64,000 nt of DNA from Desertimonas sp963786985 (GCA_963786985.1 CAWBBL010000025.1:372001-436000), one strand, 5' to 3'; positions 45,580-55,099 are shown, counted from the stretch's first letter. Program-made: numbers and translations. The notes: generated from the letters alone by a model not told the origin.

Positions 45580-46774
45580 TCTCGCGGCGGGCGATCGTCA
45601 TCTTGTGCACCTCGTCGGGCCCATCGGCGATGCGCAGTGTGCGGACGTGGGCGTACATCGCCGCCAGTGGCGTGAACTGCGACACCCCCGCGGCCCCGTG
45701 CACCTGGATGGCTCGGTCGATCACCCGCAGGGCGATGTTCGGGACGACGACCTTGATCCCGGCGATCTGGCTGGCTGCCGCCTTGTTGCCTTCCGTGTCC
45801 ATGACGTGGGCAGTGCGCAGGACGTACTCGCGGGCCATGTCGATATCGATGCGTGACTCGGCGATCCAGTCCTGGATCAGCCCCTTGTCGACGACGCGAC
45901 TACCGAACGCGTGACGGTCGACGGCGCGGTCGATCATCAGCCCCAAGGCCCGTTCGGCGACGCCGATGGTGCGCATGCAGTGGTGAATCCGTCCCGGACC
46001 GAGCCGGGCCTGGGCGATGGCGAACCCGCCCCCCTCCTCGCCGAGCAGATTGTCGACGGGCACCTCGACGTGGTCGTAATGGACCTCCGGATGCCCACCA
46101 GCCCACTCATCGGTGTAGCCGAACACCTGCGGATGGCGCCCGATCGTCAAGCCGGGACTGTCTTTGGGCACGACGAGCATCGACTGCTGCAAGTGCTTGG
46201 GGGCATCCGGATTGGACTTACCCATGACGATCAGCACCGTGCACCGGTCGCGCCGAGCCCCCGAGGTGAACCACTTCGTGCCGTTGAGTACGTAGTTGTC
46301 GCCGCGGCGTTCGATGCTCAGGCTGACGTTGGCAGCATCCGAGGAAGCGACATCGGGTTCCGTCATCGAGAAGGCCGACCGGATCTCCCCTTCGAGCAGC
46401 GGAGCCAGCCACTGTTGCTTGATCCGATCGCTCCCGTACCGGTTGAGGATCTCCATGTTGCCGGTGTCCGGCGCCGAGCAGTTGAGCAGCTCCGACGCGA
46501 ACTCGACCTTGCCGAGTTGCTCGGACACCGGGGCGTAGTCGAGGTTCGACAACTTGATGCCGGGCGCATCCACCGAGAGGTGCGGCAGGAACAGGTTCCA
46601 CAGGCCGCGCTCACGGGCGACGGCCTTGAGCTTGTCGAGCATCGGCGGGTCGCCGGTGCCACACTGCGCCGCCTCCTCAGCGAATGCCGCCTCGTTGGGG
46701 TACACGTGATCGTCCATGAACGAGGTGACGTCAGCGAGCACGTCATCGGCCCGGGGAGAGAACTGGTACGGCAT
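45548..46774 (-). CDS. Acyl-CoA dehydrogenase
   Basis: FAD-dependent alpha,beta-dehydrogenation of acyl-CoA thioesters. 408 residues from ATG 46774 (MPYQFSPRADDVLADVTSFM). Family blocks: SAPDTGNMEILNRYGSDRIK, SAFSMTEPDVASSDAANVSL (flavin/substrate loop), NGTKWFTSGARRDRC, and C-terminal QVHGAAGVSQFTPLAAMYA. Long N-terminal domain (~45 extra residues) as in the ACAD10/11-like and long-chain groups. Single gene, divergent from the SH3-domain gene. Confidence 0.93.
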   Translation of the reverse strand: MPYQFSPRADDVLADVTSFMDDHVYPNEAAFAEEAAQCGTGDPPMLDKLKAVARERGLWNLFLPHLSVDAPGIKLSNLDYAPVSEQLGKVEFASELLNCSAPDTGNMEILNRYGSDRIKQQWLAPLLEGEIRSAFSMTEPDVASSDAANVSLSIERRGDNYVLNGTKWFTSGARRDRCTVLIVMGKSNPDAPKHLQQSMLVVPKDSPGLTIGRHPQVFGYTDEWAGGHPEVHYDHVEVPVDNLLGEEGGGFAIAQARLGPGRIHHCMRTIGVAERALGLMIDRAVDRHAFGSRVVDKGLIQDWIAESRIDIDMAREYVLRTAHVMDTEGNKAAASQIAGIKVVVPNIALRVIDRAIQVHGAAGVSQFTPLAAMYAHVRTLRIADGPDEVHKMTIARREIRRRDPTFGH

Positions 46775-46825
46775 GGTCGCAGCGTGCCACAACCGCGCTG
46801 ACAGGTGCGGGCCGGGCAGCGGCGG

Positions 46826-46831
46826 TACCGT
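46826..46831 (+). promoter_or_regulatory. -10 element of the SH3 operon, leaderless
   Basis: TACCGT ends 7 nt before the GTG at 46839. Confidence 0.45.
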
Positions 46832-46838
46832 CGGGGGT

Positions 46839-47615
46839 GTGCAGCAGCGCGGTTTCGTCGCCCTCGTGGCGGCGCTCGGCGTGCTCGCCAGCGTCGTCGG
46901 GGCGGCGTGCGGCGACCTCACCGCCGGTGGATCGAACGAGACGCTGGCGCCGCTCGTCCCGGATCGTCCCGGGCCGCCGGTCACTCAAGTCGCGGCGGTA
47001 GGTCCTGACGGCAACCTCGTGGTCAACACCCAGGGTTCGACGACCACGTTGCCGCGCGAACAGGCTCCTGCCGAGCTGGCCGCCGACGACACCGATGCCC
47101 TGTCCGTCGCCGCCCGCTTCCTCGCCGCGGCCTCCACCGGCGATCAGGCGACGGCGGCGACGCTCGAGGTCCCCGGACGGTCGCCAACCGTCTACGACTG
47201 GGCACACGGGGCGTTCGCCGAGTACACCCAAGTCGCCGGCGCCCAGGCCTGGGGCGAGCCGACGTGCGCCGACCCGGCGGGACCGACGATCGCCTGCTCC
47301 TGGTTGCAGACCGAGACCCCGCCGTCCTTGATCCTCGTCCAGCAGGACGGCAACTGGCTCGTCTCCCATCCGATGTTCAATGTCGCCGCCGCACCGCAGA
47401 CCGTCGGGAGTGGCTGCATCGTCGGGTCGGCCAGCGTGAACGTGCGCGGGGGTCCCGGCACGAACTGGCCGCGCATCGACAAGATCGCCCCGGGAACGTG
47501 CTCCGTGCCGGTACTCGACGCCGTGCAAACCGACAGCAGCAACGGCGACCGTTGGCGGATGATCGAGGCCAATGGCCAGCGCGCCTGGATCATCGAGCGG
47601 GTCATCGACATGTGA
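46839..47615 (+). CDS. Secreted or lipid-anchored SH3b-domain protein
   Basis: 258 residues. N-terminus VQQRGFVALVAALGVLASVV ends GAACGD, an export signal with a possible but weak lipobox Cys. A Thr/Pro-rich linker leads to a middle NTF2-like or unknown domain (DALSVAARFLAAASTGDQAT, EPTCADPAGPTIACSWL), and the last ~60 residues are a bacterial SH3 domain (ASVNVRGGPGTNWPRIDKIA, RWRMIEANGQRAWIIERVI). SH3b domains bind cell-wall peptides or proteins. GTG start with a TACCGT -10 seven nt upstream. Overlaps the next gene by 4 bp. Confidence 0.82.
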   Translation: MQQRGFVALVAALGVLASVVGAACGDLTAGGSNETLAPLVPDRPGPPVTQVAAVGPDGNLVVNTQGSTTTLPREQAPAELAADDTDALSVAARFLAAASTGDQATAATLEVPGRSPTVYDWAHGAFAEYTQVAGAQAWGEPTCADPAGPTIACSWLQTETPPSLILVQQDGNWLVSHPMFNVAAAPQTVGSGCIVGSASVNVRGGPGTNWPRIDKIAPGTCSVPVLDAVQTDSSNGDRWRMIEANGQRAWIIERVIDM

Positions 47616-48859
47616 CGACGTCGATGACGGCAGCGACGTCGGTAGCTTGCGCCGTGGTGGGCACGAGAGCATCACGGTGGAGCCTGGTGGCAGGTCTGTT
47701 GACGGTCGTTCCGGGCGCCCCGGGCATCGCCGACGACGAGGACGTGCCAAAGCTCCAGCCGGTGCTCGCATGGGAACATGCCGTTGCCTGTGACTCGAAC
47801 GCCGAGCTTGCCGCGGGAACCACCTCCCCGCCACGCCGGTGCAACATCTCCGTCGCCGGCGACGGTCTCTTTCTCCACGAGCACACCGCCTCGGGGGTCG
47901 CCGGCGGCACGTACCGCCTGACCCGTTTTGACATCGCTACTGGTGAGGTGCTGTGGGTGCGCGATGTCGGACCGTCGTCGACCATCGACGCCTACGACGA
48001 AATCGTGGTGATCAGTGACAAGTCGCACTTCGAGGTGTACGACGTGGCGACCGGGGAGCTGCGCTTCGAACGCCAAGGAGCGGTCGAGGAGGTCAACCGC
48101 TACGGCACCTTGCTGCTCGCCGACGGGAACACCGTCGTCGCCCTCGATCCGCAATCGGGCGAGGATCGGTGGACCGCCGACGGCGGACTCGGCGCGTTCT
48201 GCAGGGACATCGTCGTCCTCGTTGCTCCGATCACCGACCAAACGGGGACCGCCCCGTTCGTCGTCGTCGATCACTACACCGGAGAGGAGCGATGGACGAG
48301 CGATGAGGCGTTCGATCCGCAGTCGGAGGAGATCACGTGTGGTTTCGGACCATTCGTGTACACCGCCGACGGCAGCTCCGTCACCGAGTGGGATGCCCAC
48401 AGCGGCTGGATCAACTGGTCGACGCCGGTGCCCGAGGCCGGCGACATCGAGCTGTACCGCGAGGTTGCTCTCGTCAGGTCGGGCGCCGATGCCGGCACGA
48501 TCGTGGCCGTCGAACGGGAGACCGGCGAAGTGCTCTGGTCACGACCGGCCGACGAGGTCGGGACGCTGGTGTCGATCATCGGTCGCGTTCGGGAGGACAC
48601 GGCGGGCATGTTCACCCTGCTCCCGCTGACCGGCGACATTGTGAACCACACGGCGCTCGCCCCGGGAACGTCGTTCGAGGTCATCGAGTCGTCGGATACC
48701 CGCGTGGTGGTCAGCACCGGAAGTGTGGTGACGACGTACGGGATGAACGATCTCGGTACCTCGTGGCAGCTCGACGTCGGTGCCGTTCCCGACGAGTTCG
48801 CCGTCGGCGCCGGCCATCTGGTCGTGCGCGCCGGTTCCGTGTTGCGCGGCTACCGATGA
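47612..48859 (+). CDS. Secreted PQQ-like beta-propeller protein
   Basis: 415 residues from GTG 47612 (GTGA overlap); ATG 47624 is an alternative. A hydrophobic N-terminus (WSLVAGLLTVVPGAPGIA) is a likely export signal. The body has repeated propeller blades of the PQQ/WD type: DIATGEVLWVRDVG, DVATGELRFERQG, LDPQSGEDRWTADGG, DHYTGEERWTSDEA, ERETGEVLWSRPAD. No PQQ cofactor residues can be assigned. Probably a scaffold or binding protein partnered with the SH3 protein before it (inference from overlap). Its stop overlaps the TetR start (ATGA). Confidence 0.85.
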   Translation: MTTSMTAATSVACAVVGTRASRWSLVAGLLTVVPGAPGIADDEDVPKLQPVLAWEHAVACDSNAELAAGTTSPPRRCNISVAGDGLFLHEHTASGVAGGTYRLTRFDIATGEVLWVRDVGPSSTIDAYDEIVVISDKSHFEVYDVATGELRFERQGAVEEVNRYGTLLLADGNTVVALDPQSGEDRWTADGGLGAFCRDIVVLVAPITDQTGTAPFVVVDHYTGEERWTSDEAFDPQSEEITCGFGPFVYTADGSSVTEWDAHSGWINWSTPVPEAGDIELYREVALVRSGADAGTIVAVERETGEVLWSRPADEVGTLVSIIGRVREDTAGMFTLLPLTGDIVNHTALAPGTSFEVIESSDTRVVVSTGSVVTTYGMNDLGTSWQLDVGAVPDEFAVGAGHLVVRAGSVLRGYR

Positions 48860-49500
48860 GCCCACCGTCGCCGTCGTCGGACGGGAGGCGCACCCAGCCC
48901 GAGCGACGGGCGGAGACGATCGAGGCGCTCCTCGACGCCACGATCTCGACCATTGCCGACGTCGGATACGGCCGGGCCACAACGGCCGCCATCTGCGCTC
49001 GTGCCGGCGTCACCCAAGGCGCGCTGTTTCATCACTTCGACACCCGGATCGACCTGATCCTCGCCGCGCTGCAGCGCCTGACGGAACGACGCATCGCCCG
49101 CTACGTCGAGTTCGCCGAACCGACCGCAGCGAGTGCGGGTGACCCCCGGTCCCTCTTGCGCTTGGCGGGCCAGCTGGCGCGTGATGATGTCGCCCTGGCG
49201 TGGACCGAACTCACCGTCGCCGCCCGAACGGATACTGACCTGCGCGGCCGCGTCGAGCCGGCGGTCGAGGCCCGCTGGAACCTGATCCGGTCGGTAGCCG
49301 CTGGCTTTCCAGGGCTGGCGACGATGTCCGACGGCGATCGAGAGGTGTGGCTGCAAGTCGTCCGGGCGACCTACGAGTTGGCCCCGCTGACCGACCCACT
49401 GCGTACCGCTGACGACCAGCAGCAGGTCGACGGCGGGCGCGCCGAGGCACTGCTCGCCCTGGCCAGTCACCTCGGTGCCCGGGTGCGGGTTGCCGGTTGA
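48856..49500 (+). CDS. TetR-family regulator (first of two)
   Basis: 214 residues. N-terminal HTH: TIEALLDATISTIADVGYGR, TTAAICARAGVTQGALFHHF, then a ligand-binding C-terminal domain without family assignment (LAWTELTVAARTDTDLRGRV). Translationally coupled to the beta-propeller gene, so it may regulate that operon; ligand unknown. It resembles the second TetR at 49786 (both with CARAGVxQGxLFxHF and LE/TVAARTDxxLR), suggesting a paralogous pair. Confidence 0.9.
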   Translation: MSPPSPSSDGRRTQPERRAETIEALLDATISTIADVGYGRATTAAICARAGVTQGALFHHFDTRIDLILAALQRLTERRIARYVEFAEPTAASAGDPRSLLRLAGQLARDDVALAWTELTVAARTDTDLRGRVEPAVEARWNLIRSVAAGFPGLATMSDGDREVWLQVVRATYELAPLTDPLRTADDQQQVDGGRAEALLALASHLGARVRVAG

Positions 49501-49546
49501 GCGGCCCGGACCTGACGATTTCTGCTCACAAAACCGCACGAAGTGA

Positions 49547-49575
49547 TTGCATTCGCGTCCCTTGGCACTTACAAT
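49547..49575 (+). promoter_or_regulatory. Sigma70-type promoter upstream of the second TetR
   Basis: TTGCAT (49547-49552), 17-nt spacer, TACAAT (49570-49575), in a locally AT-richer stretch. The next coding start is 210 nt downstream, so the transcript would have a long leader. Nothing else recognisable lies in 49576-49785. Confidence 0.55.
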
Positions 49576-49785
49576 GCGCCTGCTCGCTTTCTTCGGCGGA
49601 AATTGAGCGGGTCGGCGGGAACCCAGTTCACGTCAGTGTTCGGCGGCGAGGCTACTGAGGGATTCGGCGGAGTCCCGCGGTGGCCTCGTCGTCGCAACCA
49701 TCGCACCCCGGCCGGGCAACGGCGCTCGATCGGTCGAAACCGACTGACTCCGCAGCACCGACCCGCCCGAGGAGCCGAGAACCCG

Positions 49786-50391
49786 ATGCCCGACCGTGAG
49801 CCCGAGCGGCGTTCCCAGAACGAGCGCACCGCCGCGACGATCGCTCGCCTGCTGGAGGCCACGATGACGGCGATCGTCGAGCTCGGCTACAGCCGGGCGA
49901 CGGTGCGCGAGATCTGCGCCCGTGCCGGCGTCTCCCAGGGTGGCTTGTTCCGCCACTTCCCGACGCGCAAGGACCTCTTGGTGGCGACCCTCGCCGAGAT
50001 CCACAACCGCCAGATCGAGGCGATGGCCGAGGTGGCGTGGAAGGCCGACCCGCATGCCGCCATCGCTCGGATGCGCGACGTGATCAACTCTCCCGACACG
50101 ACGGTGTGGTTGGAGTTGTGTCTCGCCGCGCGCACTGACCCCGAGCTGCGCGACGGCCTCCGACCGTTGCTCGCTCAACATCACGAAACGCTGCGACACG
50201 TCGCCGAGCAGCATCCCGGATTCGCTGCGCTGTCGCCCGAGTCACAGGCGATCTGGCTCGATATCGCCGAGCGGGTGTTCCAAGCCGAAGCGCTGTGGCA
50301 TCAGATGACGCCACCGCCGGATCTCGGCGAAGCGAAGTTGGAGGCGCTGATCGCCCTCCTCGACATCCTCGCCAAGTCCGACGTCCGCTGA
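49786..50391 (+). CDS. TetR-family regulator (second of two)
   Basis: 201 residues from ATG 49786 (MPDREPERRSQNERTAATIA; GAGGAG 11 nt upstream). HTH: VREICARAGVSQGGLFRHFP. The C-terminal domain (WLELCLAARTDPELRDGL) is similar to the first TetR. The longer open frame upstream has shadow-like composition. Convergent with the nucleotide-binding-like gene at 50396 (4 bp between stops). Target and ligand unknown. Confidence 0.9.
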   Translation: MPDREPERRSQNERTAATIARLLEATMTAIVELGYSRATVREICARAGVSQGGLFRHFPTRKDLLVATLAEIHNRQIEAMAEVAWKADPHAAIARMRDVINSPDTTVWLELCLAARTDPELRDGLRPLLAQHHETLRHVAEQHPGFAALSPESQAIWLDIAERVFQAEALWHQMTPPPDLGEAKLEALIALLDILAKSDVR

Positions 50392-50395
50392 CCGA

Positions 50396-50822
50396 TCAGG
50401 TGGCCTGTGTCGTCTCGGGCTGGACGACGAGGTGGTCGACGGGGACCTTGTGCTTGCGTTCGATGCGGTCGGGGAGGCTCAGCTTGAGCCAGCGCGACAC
50501 CCCGATCGGCAGCGTGCACACGATGACGCGGTCGACGAGGCGATGGCGCAGGGCGTCGTCGACCGCCAGGATCGGGCTGGCGTCGCCGACCTCGCCGTCG
50601 ACGGTGACGCCAGCCGCCCGTAGCTGGGCGAGGCCCTCGGCCAGTCGGCGGGCAGCGATCGTGCGCGCCTCGCCTTCGGTCCAGGTGAGGTGTTCCTTGG
50701 GCGCCGTCGCCGGGACGACGAGATAGAACTCGCAGCGGGTCGGAGGCGGCCAACTCCAAGACTCTGTCTCGCAGTTCGGCACCGCCGAGGGTCTGGTTGG
50801 CGACGATCAGATAGTTCGGCAT
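50396..50822 (-). pseudogene. Small actinobacterial USP-like protein, one frameshift
   Basis: ATG 50822 (GGGGCAGGAG upstream) gives MPNYLIVANQTLGGAELRDR, a start seen in a common actinobacterial family related to universal stress proteins. After ELAASDP near 50745 the frame changes by one and continues as EFYLVVPATAPKEHLTW, DGEVGDASPILAVDDAL and the C-terminal PVDHLVVQPETTQAT. Corrected length about 142 residues, a complete family-like protein. The role is unknown. Either a sequence error or a recent mutation. Confidence 0.7.
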
Positions 50823-50980
50823 CGCTCCTGCCCCTTCCAGGTCGACATCGTTGCGCTTGAAGAACGCTAGTCGCGTGGACCGCTGGCAGCTGATCACTCG
50901 ACGGCCGGCTGCGTGCGGGTGGCGCGATCGAACGCCCTCGCGTGCCAGACTGGTCGGGCTGACCTCAGGAAGGAGTCGCG

Positions 50981-51151
50981 ATGGGCTTTATGGACACCGT
51001 CAAAGGATGGTTCGGCGGCAACAAAGATTCGGTGAAGACCGGCATCGACAAGGGCGCCGACACCATCAAGGACCAGGTTCCCGACCAACATGACGGCAAG
51101 GTCGACCAAGGCGCACAGGCGGCCAAGGACGCCGTCGACAAGGTCGACTGA
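50981..51151 (+). CDS. MT0933-type small antitoxin-like protein, 56 residues
   Basis: A very short gene with an excellent ribosome site (AGGAAGGAGTCGCG before ATG 50981). The product is hydrophilic and Lys/Asp-rich: MGFMDTVKGWFGGNKDSVKT, then GIDKGADTIKDQVPDQHDGK and a Lys/Asp/Ala tail. This matches the small Rv0909/MT0933 antitoxin-like family of actinobacteria, whose members include orphan copies. No toxin gene is adjacent, so a toxin-antitoxin role is doubtful here. Divergent from the USP-like gene, convergent with the acyltransferase. Confidence 0.8.
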   Translation: MGFMDTVKGWFGGNKDSVKTGIDKGADTIKDQVPDQHDGKVDQGAQAAKDAVDKVD

Positions 51152-51175
51152 GCCGTTCGGCCTCGCGCCGGCCTA

Positions 51176-53488
51176 CTACGGCAGGCCCGGTGCGAGGCTC
51201 GCTTCGAGGAGCGGGCGGAACCATTCCGAAGCGACCGTCGTGATGTGCGTCGCGTCGCGGTACAGCAGGATGTCGCCGATCATCATCGGGCAGGCCGATT
51301 CGGTGCACAGCCAATCCGTTGTGTCGACGTAGTCGGCACCCAGATCTGCGGAGATCTCTCGTTCGGTGCCCAGCCGGCTGCTGGCGACCACGTCGTCGCG
51401 AGCGGACGCGCACACGTCAGCGTTGCGGACGTTGCGTGACAGACAGTCGGTCGGCTCGTTGCTCGCCGCCGGCGTGTCACCGATGACCGCGACGTGGCCG
51501 GCCAGCGGCACTACTCGTCGCATCGTCGCATCGAACCCTTGGGCCCACTCGTCGTCGTCGTTGGGATACCCAGCCGAGGCGCTCACGAGGAGCAGCTCGG
51601 GCTGCTCGGCGGCGATGAACGCAACCGCTTGATCGCGCCAGATCGGGCACGTACGCGACAGCGTTGCCGTGGGGATGGTCACGGCCGCCGTCGGGCAGCC
51701 GCCCTTGATCATGACGATCAACTCGAAGTGACGATCGTTGGCCATCGCCTCGAGCGCCGGAAACCACTGCGCGGCATGGGAGTCGCCGTAGAGGATGATC
51801 GTGAACGCGGCGTCCGTGTCGCCGTATCGGCACGCGTTGAGCTGCGACACTCGCCCGACAGCGACGCAGTCGTCGCGGTACACCGCGGCACGGTCGGCAC
51901 CGACATCGCGCAACGAAGGGCGCAGGTTCGACGGTACGTCGGACTGCGCGAGCCCCTGCTCGAGCACCGTCCGATTGGCAGCTACGAGGGCCGCCAGGTC
52001 GCCACTGGTGGGCAGCGCCGTCATCGTCGCCGGCGCGATGGTCGTCGTCGGAGCCGCAGCCGTCGGGACCGTGGTCACCCCAGCGGTCGCCGGTTGCTGT
52101 TCGGCGATCGTCGTCGGCGAGACCACCGGTTGTGGCGCCAACGTCGGAGCGGCGGCCAGCTCGCCCGAGTCGAGCGGCACGTCGGCGGCCCGCAACCATG
52201 CGCCGCAGCCCACCGCCGTGAGGCAGAGCGCCGCCCCGAGGGCGAGTCCATAGGTGGGTCGACGGGCCAACATCGTCGAGCGGCGCACTGGGTCCTCGAG
52301 CAGGCGCAACGAGGCGGCCGACAAGCCGACCGCCACGGCCACGAGGAGCAGACGGGTCGGCAAGGGCAACGGTCCGTACTTCGCCTCGGCGAGGACGAGC
52401 ACCGGCCAATGCCACAGGTAGATCGCGTAGGAGTGCTTGCCGATCCACAACGCCAACGGATGACGCAGGACGACGACCGGGCCCCGCGCTGACCCACTCG
52501 CCCCGCCGGCGACGATGACCAACACCGTCGCCAACACGGGCAGCATCTGCATGTAGCCGGGGAACACGGTGCCGAGGTCATAGGTCATCACCGCGACGCC
52601 GATGCCGAGCACGCCGAACCATCCGAGGGCGGCCCGCAGGTCCGCGTTGACGGCACGGAACGCTGGACCGGCCGCAGCCAGCGCCGCGCCGGCAAGCAGT
52701 TCGACCATCCGCGACGGCAGGAGATAGAACGCCCACGTCGGCCGGTTCTCCGTCATCCAGATCGAGATGATCAACGACGCCGCGGCGACCACCAGGATGG
52801 TCGTCAGCAACAGCCGGCGGAACTGACGCGGCCGACGCGTGAGGCCGACGAGCAGCAGCGGCCACAGCAGGTAGAACTGCTCCTCGACGGCAAGCGACCA
52901 ATAGTGCAACAGCGCCGATGGCTGGGCCTCGGCAAGTTGCGCCGCGAAGTAGTCACCGAACCGCCCGGCGAACACGAAATTGACGACGAACACACCCGCC
53001 GCCATGGCGTCGACGGCCAGCGTGCGCTGGGCCAGCGGCGACAAGACGAGGGCGCCGCCGATCAGCGTGACGACGAGCACGAGGCACGACGCCGGCAGCA
53101 ACCGGCGGGCCCGTCGCGCCCAGAATCCGGGGAGCGACAAGGTGCCCGTGGACGCCAGTTCCTTCAACAGCAAGCGGGTGATCAGGAACCCGGACAGGAC
53201 GAAGAACACGTCGACGCCGACGAATCCACCTTGGAAGGCCCCGAGCCGCAGGTGGAACAGCACGACCGCGACCACGGCCAACGCTCGAAGTCCCTCGACG
53301 TCAGGTCGGAACTCGTCGTCGGCGACGCCGTGGAGTTGCGCCCGAACGGCGCGCCGCCGGGCAACGTCGGGTGGGACGCGATCGCGGAGATGGACCCGCC
53401 CGAGCTCCGGATGGGACGCCGACGGCATCGCGGGCGAACGAAGCCGACGTCCCGTGGGCGCGCTGATCTCGACCGGCCGCCTCGCCAT
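51176..53488 (-). CDS. Membrane O-acyltransferase with SGNH domain (OafA/YrhL type)
   Basis: 770 residues. N-terminal acyltransferase-3 domain (~60-410) with about ten membrane helices and the catalytic region RPDVEGLRALAVVAVVLFHL, GFVGVDVFFVLSGFLI, LHYWSLAVEEQFYLLWP. A Thr/Ala/Pro linker (~465-510) leads to an extracytoplasmic SGNH hydrolase-like domain with GDS in ILYGDSHAAQWFPAL and the D-x-x-H end in YRDATHITTVASEW. Such two-domain proteins O-acetylate cell-surface polysaccharides or peptidoglycan. ATG at 53488; an internal ATG 20 codons on is possible. Confidence 0.92.
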   Translation of the reverse strand: MARRPVEISAPTGRRLRSPAMPSASHPELGRVHLRDRVPPDVARRRAVRAQLHGVADDEFRPDVEGLRALAVVAVVLFHLRLGAFQGGFVGVDVFFVLSGFLITRLLLKELASTGTLSLPGFWARRARRLLPASCLVLVVTLIGGALVLSPLAQRTLAVDAMAAGVFVVNFVFAGRFGDYFAAQLAEAQPSALLHYWSLAVEEQFYLLWPLLLVGLTRRPRQFRRLLLTTILVVAAASLIISIWMTENRPTWAFYLLPSRMVELLAGAALAAAGPAFRAVNADLRAALGWFGVLGIGVAVMTYDLGTVFPGYMQMLPVLATVLVIVAGGASGSARGPVVVLRHPLALWIGKHSYAIYLWHWPVLVLAEAKYGPLPLPTRLLLVAVAVGLSAASLRLLEDPVRRSTMLARRPTYGLALGAALCLTAVGCGAWLRAADVPLDSGELAAAPTLAPQPVVSPTTIAEQQPATAGVTTVPTAAAPTTTIAPATMTALPTSGDLAALVAANRTVLEQGLAQSDVPSNLRPSLRDVGADRAAVYRDDCVAVGRVSQLNACRYGDTDAAFTIILYGDSHAAQWFPALEAMANDRHFELIVMIKGGCPTAAVTIPTATLSRTCPIWRDQAVAFIAAEQPELLLVSASAGYPNDDDEWAQGFDATMRRVVPLAGHVAVIGDTPAASNEPTDCLSRNVRNADVCASARDDVVASSRLGTEREISADLGADYVDTTDWLCTESACPMMIGDILLYRDATHITTVASEWFRPLLEASLAPGLP

Positions 53489-53542
53489 CCCCCGAGGCTA
53501 GTAGCCGCCGCCAACGGCCCCGGGGGACCCCGCCCGACCCTC

Positions 53543-53626
53543 CATCTGGGGAAGATCCGTGTCAATCGGCGGTCTGGGGAAGATTCGAGTCAGGGTCCGC
53601 GACGAACCTTCCCCAGAACGTGGGCA
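53543..53626 (-). repeat. Repeat family B, copy B3
   Basis: Plus strand ATCTGGGGAAGATCCGTGTC, a second direct arm TCTGGGGAAGATTCGAGTC and an inverted arm ACGAACCTTCCCCAGA. Same orientation as B1. Lies between the DUF1269-HhH gene and the acyltransferase. Confidence 0.85.
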
Positions 53627-53660
53627 GGAGCCGTTCGGCGGGCCCGAGCGATGTCGACAC

Positions 53661-54856
53661 CTAGTGGCTCTTGTTGTATGCCGTGAGTCCGTTCCAGTCG
53701 CCCTTGATCGCGAACGCTGCCTGGGCTGGCCATGTCGGGAGGCTGGAGGGCGGCAGTGCGCCGCCGCGTGCCACGATCGTGCGCAGATCGTCGGCCGAGG
53801 CCTCGCGCAAGGCCGCATAGGTGGTCACGCCCTCGGCATTGAGCAACATCTCCATTCGTGGCCCGATACCGCTGATCTGTGTCAGATCGTCTGAGCCGCT
53901 CGCAACCGGGGCGGCCTTGGACTTCGCGGTGTCGCCCTCGCCTGACCGGACCGGCGCTGGTTGTACTTCGCCAGTTCCTGCCAGTCACCCTTGGCGGCGT
54001 AGCTCGCCTGCATCGGCCACGTGGACACGTTCGATCGGGCGACGAGATGGGACGCGTGGAGTGCCTCACGGATGGCCGGCTCGTTCGCCTCGGCCAGCGC
54101 CGCGTAGGTGGTCCACCCCGCCGCGTTGAGCGCCTCGGCCGATTTCGCGCCGACACCGGCGAGCTGGGTGAGATCGTCGGCCTTCGCCGCCGCCTTGTCG
54201 GGTGCGCGAGGCGGTTCCGGTGCCTCCGCCTCCGGAGCCGCTTCCGCCGGCTGGTCGGCGGGCGTCGCTTCGGCGTCGGAGGCGACTTCGACCTCGTAGT
54301 CCGCCACGGTCTCCTCGCCCCCGAGGTCGTCGACGGCCGGTTCGACGAGAGCCTGCAGCGCCGCCGCCTTGTCGGCCGGGAGCGTGCTGTGGATCAACTC
54401 AACATGATCGGCTCGGATCGCATCGCTGACCGCTCCGATCGACGCGCTCCAGTCGCCCTCGTACTGGACGAAGACGGCGCTCTTGCCTCGATCGATGTCT
54501 TGGGCGACCTTGCGCATGAACTTGTCGTCGATGCCGACGTCGCGGAACCGCGAATACAGGCCCGAGAGGGTCGCGCCGACGGCACCGCCGACCGCGGCTC
54601 CTGGAGGACCGAGCATCACCGCCCCGGCGATCACCCCGATCGATCCGCCGCGAAACCCGCCCTTGCGTCCGCTGACGTCGTGGGTCTGCTTCACCGTCAC
54701 CCGTCCGTGCTTGTGGTGATCGGCGATCGCGGCGTCGACGATCTTGACGTTCTTGTCGCCCTTGTCGATCTTCTCGACGGTCTTCAGCACTCGTCGGGCC
54801 GCGTCCCCGCTGTCCAGCAGAAACACGGCGAGGGTCTGATCCACCTTCTTGCTCAT
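53661..54856 (-). pseudogene. DUF1269 protein fused to two helix-hairpin-helix domains, one frameshift
   Basis: ATG 54856 with GGAAAGGAA upstream. Residues 1-170 match DUF1269 (SKKVDQTLAVFLLDSGDAAR, the Gly/Ala-rich hydrophobic GVIAGAVMLGPPGAAVGGAV, FMRKVAQDIDRGKSAVFVQY). An acidic Ala/Pro/Glu linker (~200-240) is followed by two similar DUF4332-like HhH modules of ~70 residues: DDLTQLAGVGAKSAEALNAA...TYAALAEA...KGDWQELAKYN and DDLTQISGIGPRMEMLLNAE...TYAALREA...KGDWNGLTAYN. A one-base frame change near 53965 sits in the linker between them. Corrected length ~398. Role unknown; HhH modules often bind DNA or mediate contacts. Confidence 0.75.
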
Positions 54857-55099
54857 CGGTACGTTCCTTTCCTGTCACCGACGGATGTTTGTGAGCGGGC
54901 CGGATTCGCACGAACCCGAACGATGACTCGCCCGTGGCCATCGATCGGCGATGAGGTCCGGCGTCGAATCCGCCGCGTACCCGCACCTCGTGCACGTTGT
55001 CACCTTCCCCTAATTGCATGCGAGCAGCACAACACCCCAGGTCGTGCGCACTGATCGCCGAGGCACGGTCCGGCGGAACCGCCCAACCGGCGACTGTTC

